Source of the DNA: Microcystis aeruginosa Ma_MB_S_20031200_S102
GTDB taxonomy: Bacteria > Cyanobacteriota > Cyanobacteriia > Cyanobacteriales > Microcystaceae
Direction: 5' to 3'
Assembly (NCBI GenBank): GCA_007095845.1
Contig: SFBI01000041.1
Location: forward strand, 1 to 43,643
Length of the DNA: 43,643 nt
Shown here: in pieces, positions 35,533-43,643 of the stretch
How the letters are laid out: each line of letters opens with the position of its first letter
How positions within the stretch are numbered: position 1 is the stretch's first letter
Program-made: the position numbers and the translations under genes
Notes under the pieces: generated by a model
The model's input: only the letters and a program-made list of their open reading frames with translations
Database searches by the model: none
What the model was told of the DNA's origin: nothing

Positions 35533-35787
35533 ATGCCTCCTCGTTGGCCACGTCAACCCGATCGCAAAAACGATCCTGCTTTCCGACGTTTAGATGATCG
35601 CATGAATTTCGCCGTTCATGTGGCGGGTTTTTTAGCGATTAATTCAGGGTTGTGGTTTTTTCATATCATTAAATTTTCCGATTGGACTTGGTTAAATCTG
35701 TTCACGGGAATTTGGGCTATTCTATTGGTGGGACATTTGATTTATATAACGGCGATCGCTAACTACTCGGTAACACCCCATGGCTAA
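35533..35787 (+). CDS. 2TM domain-containing small membrane protein
   Basis: An 84-residue protein: a basic N-terminus, RRLDDRMNFAVHVAGFLAIN as the first helix with flanking charged residues, a short WTWLN loop and a second helix IWAILLVGHLIYIT. This fits the 2TM family, of unknown function. It overlaps the next gene by 8 nt (ATGGCTAA), so translation is coupled. No Shine-Dalgarno is visible; heptamers fill the leader. Confidence 0.8.
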   Translation: MPPRWPRQPDRKNDPAFRRLDDRMNFAVHVAGFLAINSGLWFFHIIKFSDWTWLNLFTGIWAILLVGHLIYITAIANYSVTPHG

Positions 35788-36082
35788 CACAACTCAGGAC
35801 ATCGAAAATCTGGCAGCCCAAATCGGCGACAATATCTACATTGACGTGGCTAAATGGCATCTGTATCTCCGGGAGGCCCATTTACACAGTGTCGTTGCCG
35901 AAAAAGTCTTTCCTTTGCTCGAAAACGACAGTTTAAGCGAGAATGCAGTCATGTCTATCCTGCGGGAGATAAAAGTCACCCTTGGAGGTGGTCATCTGCA
36001 AGTTTCCCTAGCGGATTTATTACCCAGCAAATGTCAGATAGATTTAATCGATTTGCTCGAAGAATACCAAAAAAGTCTCTAA
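35780..36082 (+). CDS. DUF3181 family protein
   Basis: A 100-residue soluble protein with AAQIGDNIYIDVAKWHLYL and DLLPSKCQIDLIDLLEEYQ at its ends, the pattern of DUF3181, a family that I know only from cyanobacteria. Its function is unknown. It is coupled to the 2TM gene by overlap and is followed 83 nt later by alanine dehydrogenase. Confidence 0.82.
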   Translation: MANTTQDIENLAAQIGDNIYIDVAKWHLYLREAHLHSVVAEKVFPLLENDSLSENAVMSILREIKVTLGGGHLQVSLADLLPSKCQIDLIDLLEEYQKSL

Positions 36083-36165
36083 AATTCGCAAATAGTATGC
36101 CTGATAACTCGCAGACTAGGACTAACAGGCTAAAGTAGTTAGAAATAGTCCCCCAGAAGCAAACC

Positions 36166-37251
36166 ATGGAAATAGGTGTTCCCAAAGAGATTAAAGATCA
36201 AGAGTTTCGCGTCGGTTTAAGTCCCAGTAGTGTGCGTGTACTCAATGATCGCGGTCATAGGGTATTTGTGGAAACGGCCGCCGGATTAGGTGCCGGATTC
36301 AGCGATGAGAATTACCAAAAAGCTGGGGCCAAAATTGTGGAAAAAGCGGCGGAAGTTTGGGATAAACCGCTAGTTGTCAAGGTAAAAGAGCCGCTTAAGG
36401 CAGAATACGGCTTTTTAAACAAGGAAGCTCTTCTATTCACCTATTTACACCTAGCGGCCGAGCGCTATTTAACGGAAGCATTAATTGAGTCGGGAACAAC
36501 TGCGATCGCTTATGAAACGGTCGAGCTTGCTGATGGTCGCTTGCCTCTCTTAACTCCCATGAGTGTTATTGCCGGTCGTCTTTCGGTACAATTTGGGGCC
36601 CGCTATCTGGAAAAACAACAGGGAGGTAGGGGAGTTTTACTGGGGGGTTTCCCCGGGGTGAGTCCTGGACAAGTGGTTATCCTTGGTGGGGGTGTGGTGG
36701 GTACGGAAGCGGCCAGAATTGCCATCGGGATGGGAGCAAAAGTAACTATTTTAGATATTAACGTCGAGCGCTTGGCCTATTTAGAAACTTTATTCGGTTC
36801 CAGGGTAGAATTGCTTTATAGTAGCCTGGCACAATTAGAAAATGTAGTTCCTAAGGCCGATTTATTGATTGGGGCAGTGCTAGTCTTAGGAAAACGAGCG
36901 CCGACTCTAGTTTCTCGCTCTTTAGTCGCCAAAATGAACCCTGGTTCTGTAATTGTCGATGTGGCAGTGGACCAAGGGGGCTGCGTGGAAACCCTGCGGG
37001 CCACTTCCCACAGTCAACCGACTTATCTGGAGTCGGGAGTAGTACATTATGGAGTGCCTAATATGCCTGGAGCAGTACCCTGGACGGCAACCCAAGCTTT
37101 AAATAATAGTACCCTACCCTACGTTATTAAATTGGCCGACCATGGGATAAAAGCCTTGGATCAAGATGTTTCCCTCGCTAAGGGGTTAAATGTCGCCAAT
37201 CATCGGTTAATTCATCCAGCAGTACGCGAATTTTTTCCCGATTTGATTTGA
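36166..37251 (+). CDS. ald: Alanine dehydrogenase
   Basis: This enzyme interconverts alanine with pyruvate and ammonia, NAD-linked, in the cytosol. Of 361 residues, the N-terminal MEIGVPKEIKDQEFRVGLSP is the AlaDH/PNT signature, followed by FTYLHLAAE (catalytic His region), the Rossmann motif VVILGGGVVGTEAARIA and GSVIVDVAVDQGGC. No strong Shine-Dalgarno is seen. It is on the same strand as DUF3181 upstream and the HNH gene 40 nt downstream, but a shared transcript is not proven. Confidence 0.96.
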   Translation: MEIGVPKEIKDQEFRVGLSPSSVRVLNDRGHRVFVETAAGLGAGFSDENYQKAGAKIVEKAAEVWDKPLVVKVKEPLKAEYGFLNKEALLFTYLHLAAERYLTEALIESGTTAIAYETVELADGRLPLLTPMSVIAGRLSVQFGARYLEKQQGGRGVLLGGFPGVSPGQVVILGGGVVGTEAARIAIGMGAKVTILDINVERLAYLETLFGSRVELLYSSLAQLENVVPKADLLIGAVLVLGKRAPTLVSRSLVAKMNPGSVIVDVAVDQGGCVETLRATSHSQPTYLESGVVHYGVPNMPGAVPWTATQALNNSTLPYVIKLADHGIKALDQDVSLAKGLNVANHRLIHPAVREFFPDLI

Positions 37252-37291
37252 GCAGTAATTTCAGGGCTGATCGTGGTATTTTCTAGAGGTT

Positions 37292-38071
37292 ATGACTAAG
37301 AATTTATGGACAAGGGATGAGCTGCTGATCGCTCTCAATTTATACTATAAATTTCCCTATGGACAATTCCACACCAATAATCCTGTTATTATCGAAGTCG
37401 CTGAAAAGTTACAGCGAACACCATCGGCCTTGGTGATGAAATTATGTAATTTTGGTTCTCTCGATCCCAGGCATCAATTGCGAGGAGTACAGGGGTTAAA
37501 AGGTATCAGTAAAGCTGATCGGGAAATCTGGCGGGAGTTCGAGGATAACTGGACAGAATTAGCCCTAGAAAGTGAGGAAAAATTACAAGTTCTTTTAGGA
37601 GTTATCAACGAGCAGCAAGAGGATTTTACTAGACTTGATTTTTCAGAAAAGATCAAAACAGAAACCGAGGCAATCAGAAAAGTTAGAATCGGACAAAACT
37701 TTTTTAGAAAGACAATTTTAGCCCTATATAACTATCGTTGCTGTATTACAGGAAATCCGATTCCTCTTTTACTAACAGCTAGTCATATATTACCCTGGAG
37801 TCAATTTCCCGAACAACGTTTAAACCCTCATAATGGCCTGTGCCTAGCTCGTACTCATGATACTGCTTTTGATCGAGGTTTAATTAGTTTCGATGAGGAT
37901 TTAAGATTAATTATTGGTCACGAGATCGAAAAAAAGGCTCAGGATCAAGGTAGCGAGACGTTAGAACTAAATTTTATCAAATATCGCGGCAAGACTTTAA
38001 ATGTTCCCGATCGCTTTTCACCGGATTTAGATTTTTTAAACTATCATCGCTATCATATATTTCAGGGTTAA
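37292..38071 (+). CDS. HNH endonuclease family protein
   Basis: A 259-residue protein. The C-terminal HNH domain (about 145-205) includes YRCCITG, ASHILPW (His165), RLNPHNGLCL (Asn181) and THDTAFDRG (His189). It matches the HNH_2-type nucleases found beside or within restriction systems. The N-half (about 1-130) is predicted helical and charged, possibly for DNA recognition. No methyltransferase lies next to it; the decayed C5 methyltransferase is 3.7 kb away. Whether it restricts modified or unmodified DNA cannot be told. Confidence 0.85.
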   Translation: MTKNLWTRDELLIALNLYYKFPYGQFHTNNPVIIEVAEKLQRTPSALVMKLCNFGSLDPRHQLRGVQGLKGISKADREIWREFEDNWTELALESEEKLQVLLGVINEQQEDFTRLDFSEKIKTETEAIRKVRIGQNFFRKTILALYNYRCCITGNPIPLLLTASHILPWSQFPEQRLNPHNGLCLARTHDTAFDRGLISFDEDLRLIIGHEIEKKAQDQGSETLELNFIKYRGKTLNVPDRFSPDLDFLNYHRYHIFQG

Positions 38072-38753
38072 AAATAGGATAACTAATAAAAAATCTGCTG
38101 TTCGAGGATTGGAAAATACATCGATCATAACAGCAGGAAAAATCGGCAACAGGGGAGAAGTCATGACATTAACTGCAAAGGATGACTTCAGCTATTTCAT
38201 GCAAACAATCCCCAATCTTTCAAGGTTTCCATAACAAAAATTAATATTTATTACAAGAAAACGGGTTTCTAAATAGTTTCTCAAAGAAACCCATTTTCTA
38301 AATAAACGCATAAATTGCGATGGCGTTTGCATAATTATTCCTGTTTGTTCTAACATTTATTGGTAAAACTATATAATGCCGTCAGATAGCCAGGGTTAAG
38401 TATAACTACTCACTTGCATAAATGAGATGCTCCCCAATCCACATCCACACGGATTGAGTGCCATCGAGGGTCGATTGTGATAATTGATTATTGTCTATGG
38501 TTTATTATGGTTTCACTGGGCATTTATGGGGTCTATTATAGACAAATTAATCAATATTATTGATTAATTTTTCTTAACTTTTTTTGTATCAGATTTACTT
38601 GAACGGGAGCATTAAATGCTTATAATTGAGTTTGTCTAAAGCACTTTTGCAATTATGAAATTTTGGAATTGACGAGTTCTAGCCAAGAATTTAACTTAGG
38701 CTTATTCTTTTGGACATAAACTTGATTCTAGAAAAACTATTGGTAATCAGAAA
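38072..38753. other. Spacer upstream of chrA with palindromes
   Basis: This holds an inverted repeat at 38256-38299 (15-bp AGAAAACGGGTTTCT arms, one mismatch), the relative of the 5107 hairpin, and a perfect AT-rich palindrome with 13-bp arms at 38544-38570 followed by a T-rich run. I see no gene in these 682 bp. Confidence 0.6.
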
Positions 38754-39911
38754 ATGCTGACTTCATCGCCTCCCAATCTCTCGCAACTTGCCCTTTTATT
38801 TCTCAAAATCGGCATTATCGGTTTTGGTGGTCCGGCTGCCCATATCGCTTTAATGGAGGAAGAAGTGGTTAAGCGTCGCGGTTGGATGACTAAGGAGCGA
38901 TTTCTCGATTTGGTGGGGGCCACTAATCTGATTCCTGGTCCTAATTCCACGGAAATGGCTATTCATATCGGTTATATTTTTGGTGGTTTAGCGGGTTTAA
39001 TCATCACTGGGGTTTGTTTTATCACTCCTGCGGTGTTAATTACGGGTTTTGTAGCTTGGATTTATACTACCTACGGGACTTTACCCGATGTGGCTCCGAT
39101 TTTTGCGGGGATTAAACCAGTAGTAATTGCCGTGATTTTTCAGGCACTCTGGCGCTTAGGTAAAAAGGCACTAAAAACCCGTCAATTACTGTTCATCGGA
39201 TTGGGAGTTATCGGATTATTAATCTTAGGTTTAAATGAAATTATCGCTTTACTGTTAGGGGGAATTATCGGGATGTTTATCCTCAAAAAATTCGCTACTT
39301 TTCCCCTGATTGTGGCAGGAATAGGCAGTGCGACGGCTGTTGCTACTCCTAGCAATATCCCACCGACATTAACAGGATTAGGGCTATTTTTTCTCAAGGT
39401 AGGTAGTGTTTTATTTGGTAGTGGTTATGTATTAGTTGCCTTTTTAGAAGCGGATTTAGTGCAAGGGAAAGGATGGTTAACTCGACAACAATTATTAGAT
39501 GCTATTGCTATCGGTCAATTTACCCCCGGTCCGGTGTTATCCACAGCCACTTTTATCGGTTATCAAATATTAGGAGTATCGGGGGCAATTGTGGCAACTC
39601 TAGCGATTTTCTTTCCTTCTTTTATCTTTGTTTTATTACTTAATCCTCTTATTCCTAAACTGAGACAATCCGCTTGGGCGGGGGCTTTTTTAGACGCAAT
39701 TAATGCTAGTGCAGTGGCTTTAATGGTAGCAGTAATTTTTAATTTAGCTCTAGCTACTTGGTTACAACCCTACGGGAATTTACCTTTTAACTTATTGGCT
39801 ATCATTTTATCTCTTGTTTCTGGTATTCTTTTACTACGTTTTCAGGTTAATTCTACCTGGTTAATTCTGGCTGGTGCGCTCATTGGTTTACTATTGAAAC
39901 AATTAAGTTAG
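38754..39911 (+). CDS. chrA: Chromate transporter family protein, long form
   Basis: A 385-residue integral membrane protein with about ten helices in two homologous halves, each with the CHR signature: FLKIGIIGFGGPAAHIALME and FLKVGSVLFGSGYVLVAFLE. The paired NLIPGPNSTEMAIHIGY and FTPGPVLSTATFIGY motifs are also conserved. ChrA proteins export chromate; in cyanobacteria the natural anion may be another, such as sulfate. No chrB-type regulator is next to it. Confidence 0.93.
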   Translation: MLTSSPPNLSQLALLFLKIGIIGFGGPAAHIALMEEEVVKRRGWMTKERFLDLVGATNLIPGPNSTEMAIHIGYIFGGLAGLIITGVCFITPAVLITGFVAWIYTTYGTLPDVAPIFAGIKPVVIAVIFQALWRLGKKALKTRQLLFIGLGVIGLLILGLNEIIALLLGGIIGMFILKKFATFPLIVAGIGSATAVATPSNIPPTLTGLGLFFLKVGSVLFGSGYVLVAFLEADLVQGKGWLTRQQLLDAIAIGQFTPGPVLSTATFIGYQILGVSGAIVATLAIFFPSFIFVLLLNPLIPKLRQSAWAGAFLDAINASAVALMVAVIFNLALATWLQPYGNLPFNLLAIILSLVSGILLLRFQVNSTWLILAGALIGLLLKQLS

Positions 39912-40474
39912 GTGGAAATACTGCCCCAAACTAACCTATCTTTTCGTTAAACTTTTGCTATTAATGTAGTTGCTTCTCTGAGCTTTTCTACCCAGTTATA
40001 AATCTGATCGCAATTTGGTCGATAGCTGAGGGGATGGGCGATTCATCGAGTGCTACTAGCAAATAATTCGTCACCTGTGTCATAATCTGCTACTTTTTTG
40101 CTGTCTGAGCAATTAATCTTTTATAGCAAAGTTATAATTGAGCTACTACAATAGACGGTATCATACAAATTCACTCTTTAGACCTGCTTGAGCATAAATT
40201 TTGGAATTATGGATGCTTAATATCCTCTTGTCAGGAGCTGTTGAAAAGTCAAATGATCAAATTATAGAGAACCGCTTTGATATTTGTTTGATTCTTGGCC
40301 AATTCTACCAATGTCATTCCCTTTGTACGTTGTTCAATTTCACTGCATCAGCTTTATCCCTTGCCACTGAATCAAATAAAAACAAAGACTTTACCTCCAG
40401 TTTTGGCAACTATTCTCGGTGTGAGAGGAGGAGGCAGATTTTGCTGCCGTTTCCTCCTAATATCTAAGACAGGA
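39912..40474. other. Spacer with degraded coding remnants
   Basis: On the minus strand, about 40035-39953 reads PLSYRPNCDQIYNWVEKLRE and then TTLIAKV-stop, preceded by a stop codon. About 40325-40245 reads EQRTKGMTLVELAKNQTNIK and then AVLYNLII-stop. Both look like ends of once-coding frames, not recognised. Frames on the plus strand at 40201-40591 look like noise. Confidence 0.35.
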
Positions 40475-41527
40475 TTAGTTTTTGCGGTAAAAAATCTTAC
40501 TACCTTGGTCACTGACAAAATGACAATTGCGGTAGGACCGCCAGAGAGATTTGAAAATCGGTTCTTTCGAGACGCGATAATAGTCTCCTAGGACGGGACG
40601 GATAGCCTCGGTTGCTTCTTGGAGATGATAGTGGGGAATGGTGATAAAAATATGATGGGCGACGTGCGTACCAATTTGGTGATGGATGGGATTAAAGATG
40701 CCATAATTGCGATCGATGGTAGAAAGCGCCCCTTTGAGAAAGTACCAGTCTTGACCGCGATACCAGGGAATATCATCTTCGGTATGGTGTAGGAATGTCA
40801 CCAGGTCCAACCAAACCACAAAGACGATGTAGGGCATGATGTAGTAGTTAAACAGAAACCAAAAGCCTTGGCTAATACCCACCCCGATTAATAGACCTAA
40901 CATAAAGGTACAGCAAACGGTGCTAGTCAGTACCTGCCACCGTTCTGAGGGGCGAAAGAGGGGGCTTTCTGGCATAAAATGGGATCCCTGTTTGTTAGGG
41001 GAACGACGGAAAAGATAAAGGGGATAAACAAATAAAATTAGCTGAAAACGAGCTAATTTCTCGTACCAGGCCATATTGTTATACTGGGTTTCCGTGACGG
41101 GATACCAACTTTCATCGGTGTCGATATTGCCAGTATTAGCATGATGGGTGCGATGACTGATACGCCAACCGTGGAAAGGTACGAGAATGGGAGTATGACT
41201 GAGATGACCGATTAAGTTATTTAACCAACGATAACGGGAAAAGGAACCGTGACCGCAATCGTGACCGACGACAAATAGGGCCCAAAACATGGTTCCCTGC
41301 ATAAACCAAAAAAGGGGGAAGAACCAAGCTTGATTAATCTGGTAAGTTATCCAGTAAAGTAGGGTAATAATGCCAAGATCAAAAAAAAAGTAAGCTAAAG
41401 AGCGAAAAACGCTTGATTGGAAGCAAGGGTCTGGGATAGCTAGACGGACATCCTGTAGGGTAAATGGTAAAAATTCTCTTTCTAGGGTGGGTTTAGATAG
41501 GGTTTGGGACACTAGGTTGTAACTCAA
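40475..41527 (-). CDS. desB: Acyl-lipid omega-3 (delta-15) desaturase
   Basis: This desaturase introduces the omega-3 double bond into membrane-lipid acyl chains with ferredoxin as electron donor, and is usually induced by cold. Of 350 residues, the three histidine boxes are HDCGH (89-93), HRTHH (125-129) and HVAHH (288-292), with WISHRTHHANTGNIDTDESW-like context typical of DesB. About four membrane helices are visible. The listed start is TTG; GTG 41512 is an alternative and no in-frame ATG precedes the conserved part. It stands alone on the minus strand. Confidence 0.94.
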   Translation of the reverse strand: MSYNLVSQTLSKPTLEREFLPFTLQDVRLAIPDPCFQSSVFRSLAYFFFDLGIITLLYWITYQINQAWFFPLFWFMQGTMFWALFVVGHDCGHGSFSRYRWLNNLIGHLSHTPILVPFHGWRISHRTHHANTGNIDTDESWYPVTETQYNNMAWYEKLARFQLILFVYPLYLFRRSPNKQGSHFMPESPLFRPSERWQVLTSTVCCTFMLGLLIGVGISQGFWFLFNYYIMPYIVFVVWLDLVTFLHHTEDDIPWYRGQDWYFLKGALSTIDRNYGIFNPIHHQIGTHVAHHIFITIPHYHLQEATEAIRPVLGDYYRVSKEPIFKSLWRSYRNCHFVSDQGSKIFYRKN

Positions 41528-41811
41528 GATGAATAACAGGGCAGCATTGACGAAAGCTTGAGTAGCTCAAGTTTTCTGTTTCTCGATACGCTATCTTTTC
41601 TCTATCTCAGCTAGGAGCAGATAAGACTGGGCGATCGAGCGAATTTCGTCTAACTCACTAGAATTTTATTGTAGGGCTTAATGTAACTTAACAAAAGCCC
41701 CTAGGGAAAGTTAGTCAGATTCTCCCCCTGTCTGTCCGTCTGTCCCCTTGGGCATCTAGTACAATAATATCTGAGAAAATAGATAAGACTCTCGGTTATT
41801 CAATCAACATT

Positions 41812-42978
41812 ATGAACCAGTTACCTATTCGTCCAGCTAACAAAAATTTTACCCATAGTTGCTTGACTTTTGCCGATTTTTATGCGAGGATTGGTGGCTT
41901 TCGTCTTGGTCTTGAACAAATCGGTTGGCAATGTGTTTTTAGCAACGAAAATAACCCAGATTGTGTGAAAACCTACAATCACAATTTTCATGAATCGATA
42001 AAACCGCAAGATGTTGAAGCTTTAATTCCTAGCTTACTTCCCGATTTTGAGGTTTTTTGTGGGGGATTTCCCTGTCAGCCATTTTCCAGAGCAGGACAAC
42101 AAAAAGGTTGGCAAGACAGTCGCGGACTAGCGATTCAGGAAATTCTGAGAATTTGCCATGAAAAAAAGCCTAAAGTTATCTTTCTTAAAAATGTTAGTAA
42201 TATCCTGCGCTTAAATCAAGGGCAGATATTAAAAGATATATTAACCCAGTTAAAAGAAATAAATTATCTGGCTTTTTATGCAGTTATCGATAGTAAATAT
42301 TTCCAAATTTCTCAATCAAGACCTCGCTTTTTTTTATTGGCTTTCCGCAAGGATTTAGGAATTAAAAACTTTCAATTTCCCCAACCTTGCCATGCAGAAG
42401 TGGGTATTGAAAAAATTATTGTTCCAGGGGATTATTCAATTCCCATATCAGAAAAATGGCAGCAGTATATTGATTATTATGCTGGTAGAATTAAGTCCGA
42501 ACAATTATCTTTTCAACTGCCAAAAACAAGAATAAGTATTGAAAGGGCAAGTGTTAATGTAGATTATGATAATTGTATTTATCACATGAGATCTAGTGGC
42601 ATCCGAGCAATTTCTATCCAAAAACCCGGCTCTTCGGTTTGTCTTATGCAATGGACGGGGGTTATAAGGGATGGAACCCTTATATAGAAAGGCATTTGGC
42701 GATTTTTGTCAATTGTTTTTCATCTAGAGCGAACTCATCAATTAAGAAAACCCTTTCCTACTTTTGCAGTTAGTGTTAGCGGTGGTGGTGCCATGATTCC
42801 AGTGTATAGCAAGGAAAGAAGACATTTAAGTCTCTTAGAAATAAAAAGATTAATGGGATTTCCCGATGATTATTATTTTCCTGTTTCTCGCACCGCTGCT
42901 ATTAAACAACTTTCTAACGCTGTCTGTCCCCCAGTCATTAAACATATTGGTATAAATATTACTAAATCACTTAATTAG
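41812..42978 (+). pseudogene. Cytosine-C5 DNA methyltransferase, inactivated
   Basis: The frame is continuous for 389 codons but has TAG at 42685-42687 (codon 292). Catalytic GGFPCQPFS (Cys88), QSRPR and the C-terminal RLMGFPDDYYFP and QLSNAVCPPVI motifs are intact. Two core residues are changed: motif I AGIGG reads ARIGG (Arg26), and the ENV motif, whose Glu protonates the cytosine, reads KNV (Lys126). Both are explained by single G-to-A changes. The enzyme is thus very probably dead. It may be a solitary methylase or the relic of a type II system; no cognate nuclease is adjacent. Confidence 0.88.
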
Positions 42979-43015
42979 CTCGATTTAGCCGGTCTTCAAT
43001 ATTTTCTTGAAAGGG

Positions 43016-43055
43016 GGAATAAATAATCAGTTTTTAATAACTAGATTTAGTATTA
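43016..43055. mobile_element. Fragment of the 5049-type MITE, inverted
   Basis: GGGAATAAATAATCAGTTTT and the following AATAACTAGATTTAGTA are the reverse complement of 5050-5088 with few changes. Only this end is present; the other end is not found nearby. Confidence 0.65.
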
Positions 43056-43057
43056 GA

Positions 43058-43157
43058 ACTCTACTCTAATCTGGGTTCCAATGTCCATGAAGGTCTGCTG
43101 CGACGGCGCAAGGCTAAGGGTGAATTGTGGCAAGGTAAGGGGAAATTTGCTAAGTAA
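43058..43157 (+). pseudogene. C-terminal coding remnant at the MITE fragment
   Basis: Directly after the MITE end, one frame reads ELYSNLGSNVHEGLLRRRK and then AKGELWQGKGKFAK-stop with no start codon. It has protein-like composition, but I do not recognise the family. It may be the tail of a gene cut by the element. Confidence 0.35.
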
Positions 43158-43163
43158 GTAGTT

Positions 43164-43198
43164 GTGTCTCTGGGGTGCAAATGTCACCCCAGAGACAC
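43164..43198. repeat. Perfect hairpin with 14-bp arms
   Basis: GTGTCTCTGGGGTG and its inverse surround a 7-nt loop. No T-run follows, so it is more likely a dispersed repeat than a terminator. From 43199 to 43643 I see only AT-rich sequence; a 60-codon minus-strand frame at 43295-43477 is Phe-rich and probably not a gene. Confidence 0.7.
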
Positions 43199-43643
43199 GG
43201 AGAACACAGAGAGATATTTATTGGCTACTGGAATTAAAGTATGGGATTATTTTTTGTTAGGTTTAAGCCAAATTTCTTGATGAGAACTCTGTTTTTATTG
43301 TTTAGGGACTTCCAGAGAATAAAATACCCAACAAAAAAAATAGAAAAGTGTTTTTTTGAAAAAGTAATTATTTTTGTCTAGGAAAACAAAGAATCTCCCA
43401 TTACAACCTATTTTTCCGAAAAAATAGGCAGCACAAACTCTTATACTTCCGAGCTTTTTCGAGTATAACAAGGACAAGTTAAAGAATCAAAGACAGTTTT
43501 TAGCTAACCATCTTAGTTAACTATAAAGGCTCTACCGAACCTGTCATGTAAAACTATTAACAACTTATGCTTGTAAAGCTTGTATAGTAAAGCTTTGAGT
43601 TTTTGTTAGATTGATATTTATCAACTTTAGAGCATTGCTGGAC

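Noticed and set aside
36134-36147. NtcA-like site GTA-N8-TAG before ald
   Set aside because: One core base is wrong and it lies only about 20 nt from the ATG with no -10 after it.

Overview
The window looks like chromosome of a phycobilisome-bearing cyanobacterium, most like Microcystis aeruginosa. The signs are a cyanobacterial tmRNA tag (ANNIVPFARKAAPVAA), a CpcS/CpeS-type phycobilin lyase, an omega-3 DesB desaturase, an NtcA-type glnA promoter, the cyanobacterial families DUF3181 and DUF6816, frequent GCGATCGC (HIP1) octamers, and intergenic regions packed with 7-8 bp tandem repeats and short palindromic elements. Species assignment is inference from protein and repeat style; no marker gene such as 16S rRNA is present.

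Layout. 1-3069 (minus strand): a conflict-type locus with a small Trypco2 protein followed by a trypsin-like protease fused to an NB-ARC STAND ATPase and 32-residue helical repeats, cut by the window edge. 3292-8668: housekeeping genes glnA, thiC with a TPP riboswitch, a phycobiliprotein lyase and NAD kinase. 8730-11234: a P3A-type proton ATPase. 11761-16940 (minus strand): a class I ribonucleotide reductase operon, nrdA, three tandem DUF29 genes, nrdB. nrdB is interrupted by a 318-nt group I intron whose splicing restores the exact family sequence. 17164-24053: a type I restriction-modification island (hsdM, GIY-YIG nuclease, hsdS, small ORF, brnT-brnA toxin-antitoxin, hsdR) in which hsdM is intact but hsdS is frameshifted and hsdR carries one in-frame stop. 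24313-28857: aminotransferase, tmRNA, a VapC/Phd toxin-antitoxin pair and an HtrA protease. 29200-31870: two Ser/Thr protein kinases. 32095-38071: DUF6816 lipoprotein, era, a UDG-superfamily protein, rsmD, a 2TM protein, DUF3181, alanine dehydrogenase and an HNH nuclease. 38754-43643: ChrA transporter, desB, a decayed cytosine-C5 methyltransferase and coding remnants.

How the parts relate. Nitrogen assimilation (glnA, ald), cofactor synthesis (thiC, nadK), dNTP synthesis (nrdAB) and ribosome maturation (era, rsmD) are ordinary core functions. Between them lie defence genes in different states: the protease-STAND pair and two toxin-antitoxin modules look intact, while the specificity and nuclease genes of the type I system and the C5 methyltransferase are inactivated. 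The short repeats are not confined to spacers. One palindromic element sits in frame inside the STAND gene, heptamer arrays run up to two start codons, and one heptamer array supplies the stop codon of rsmD.
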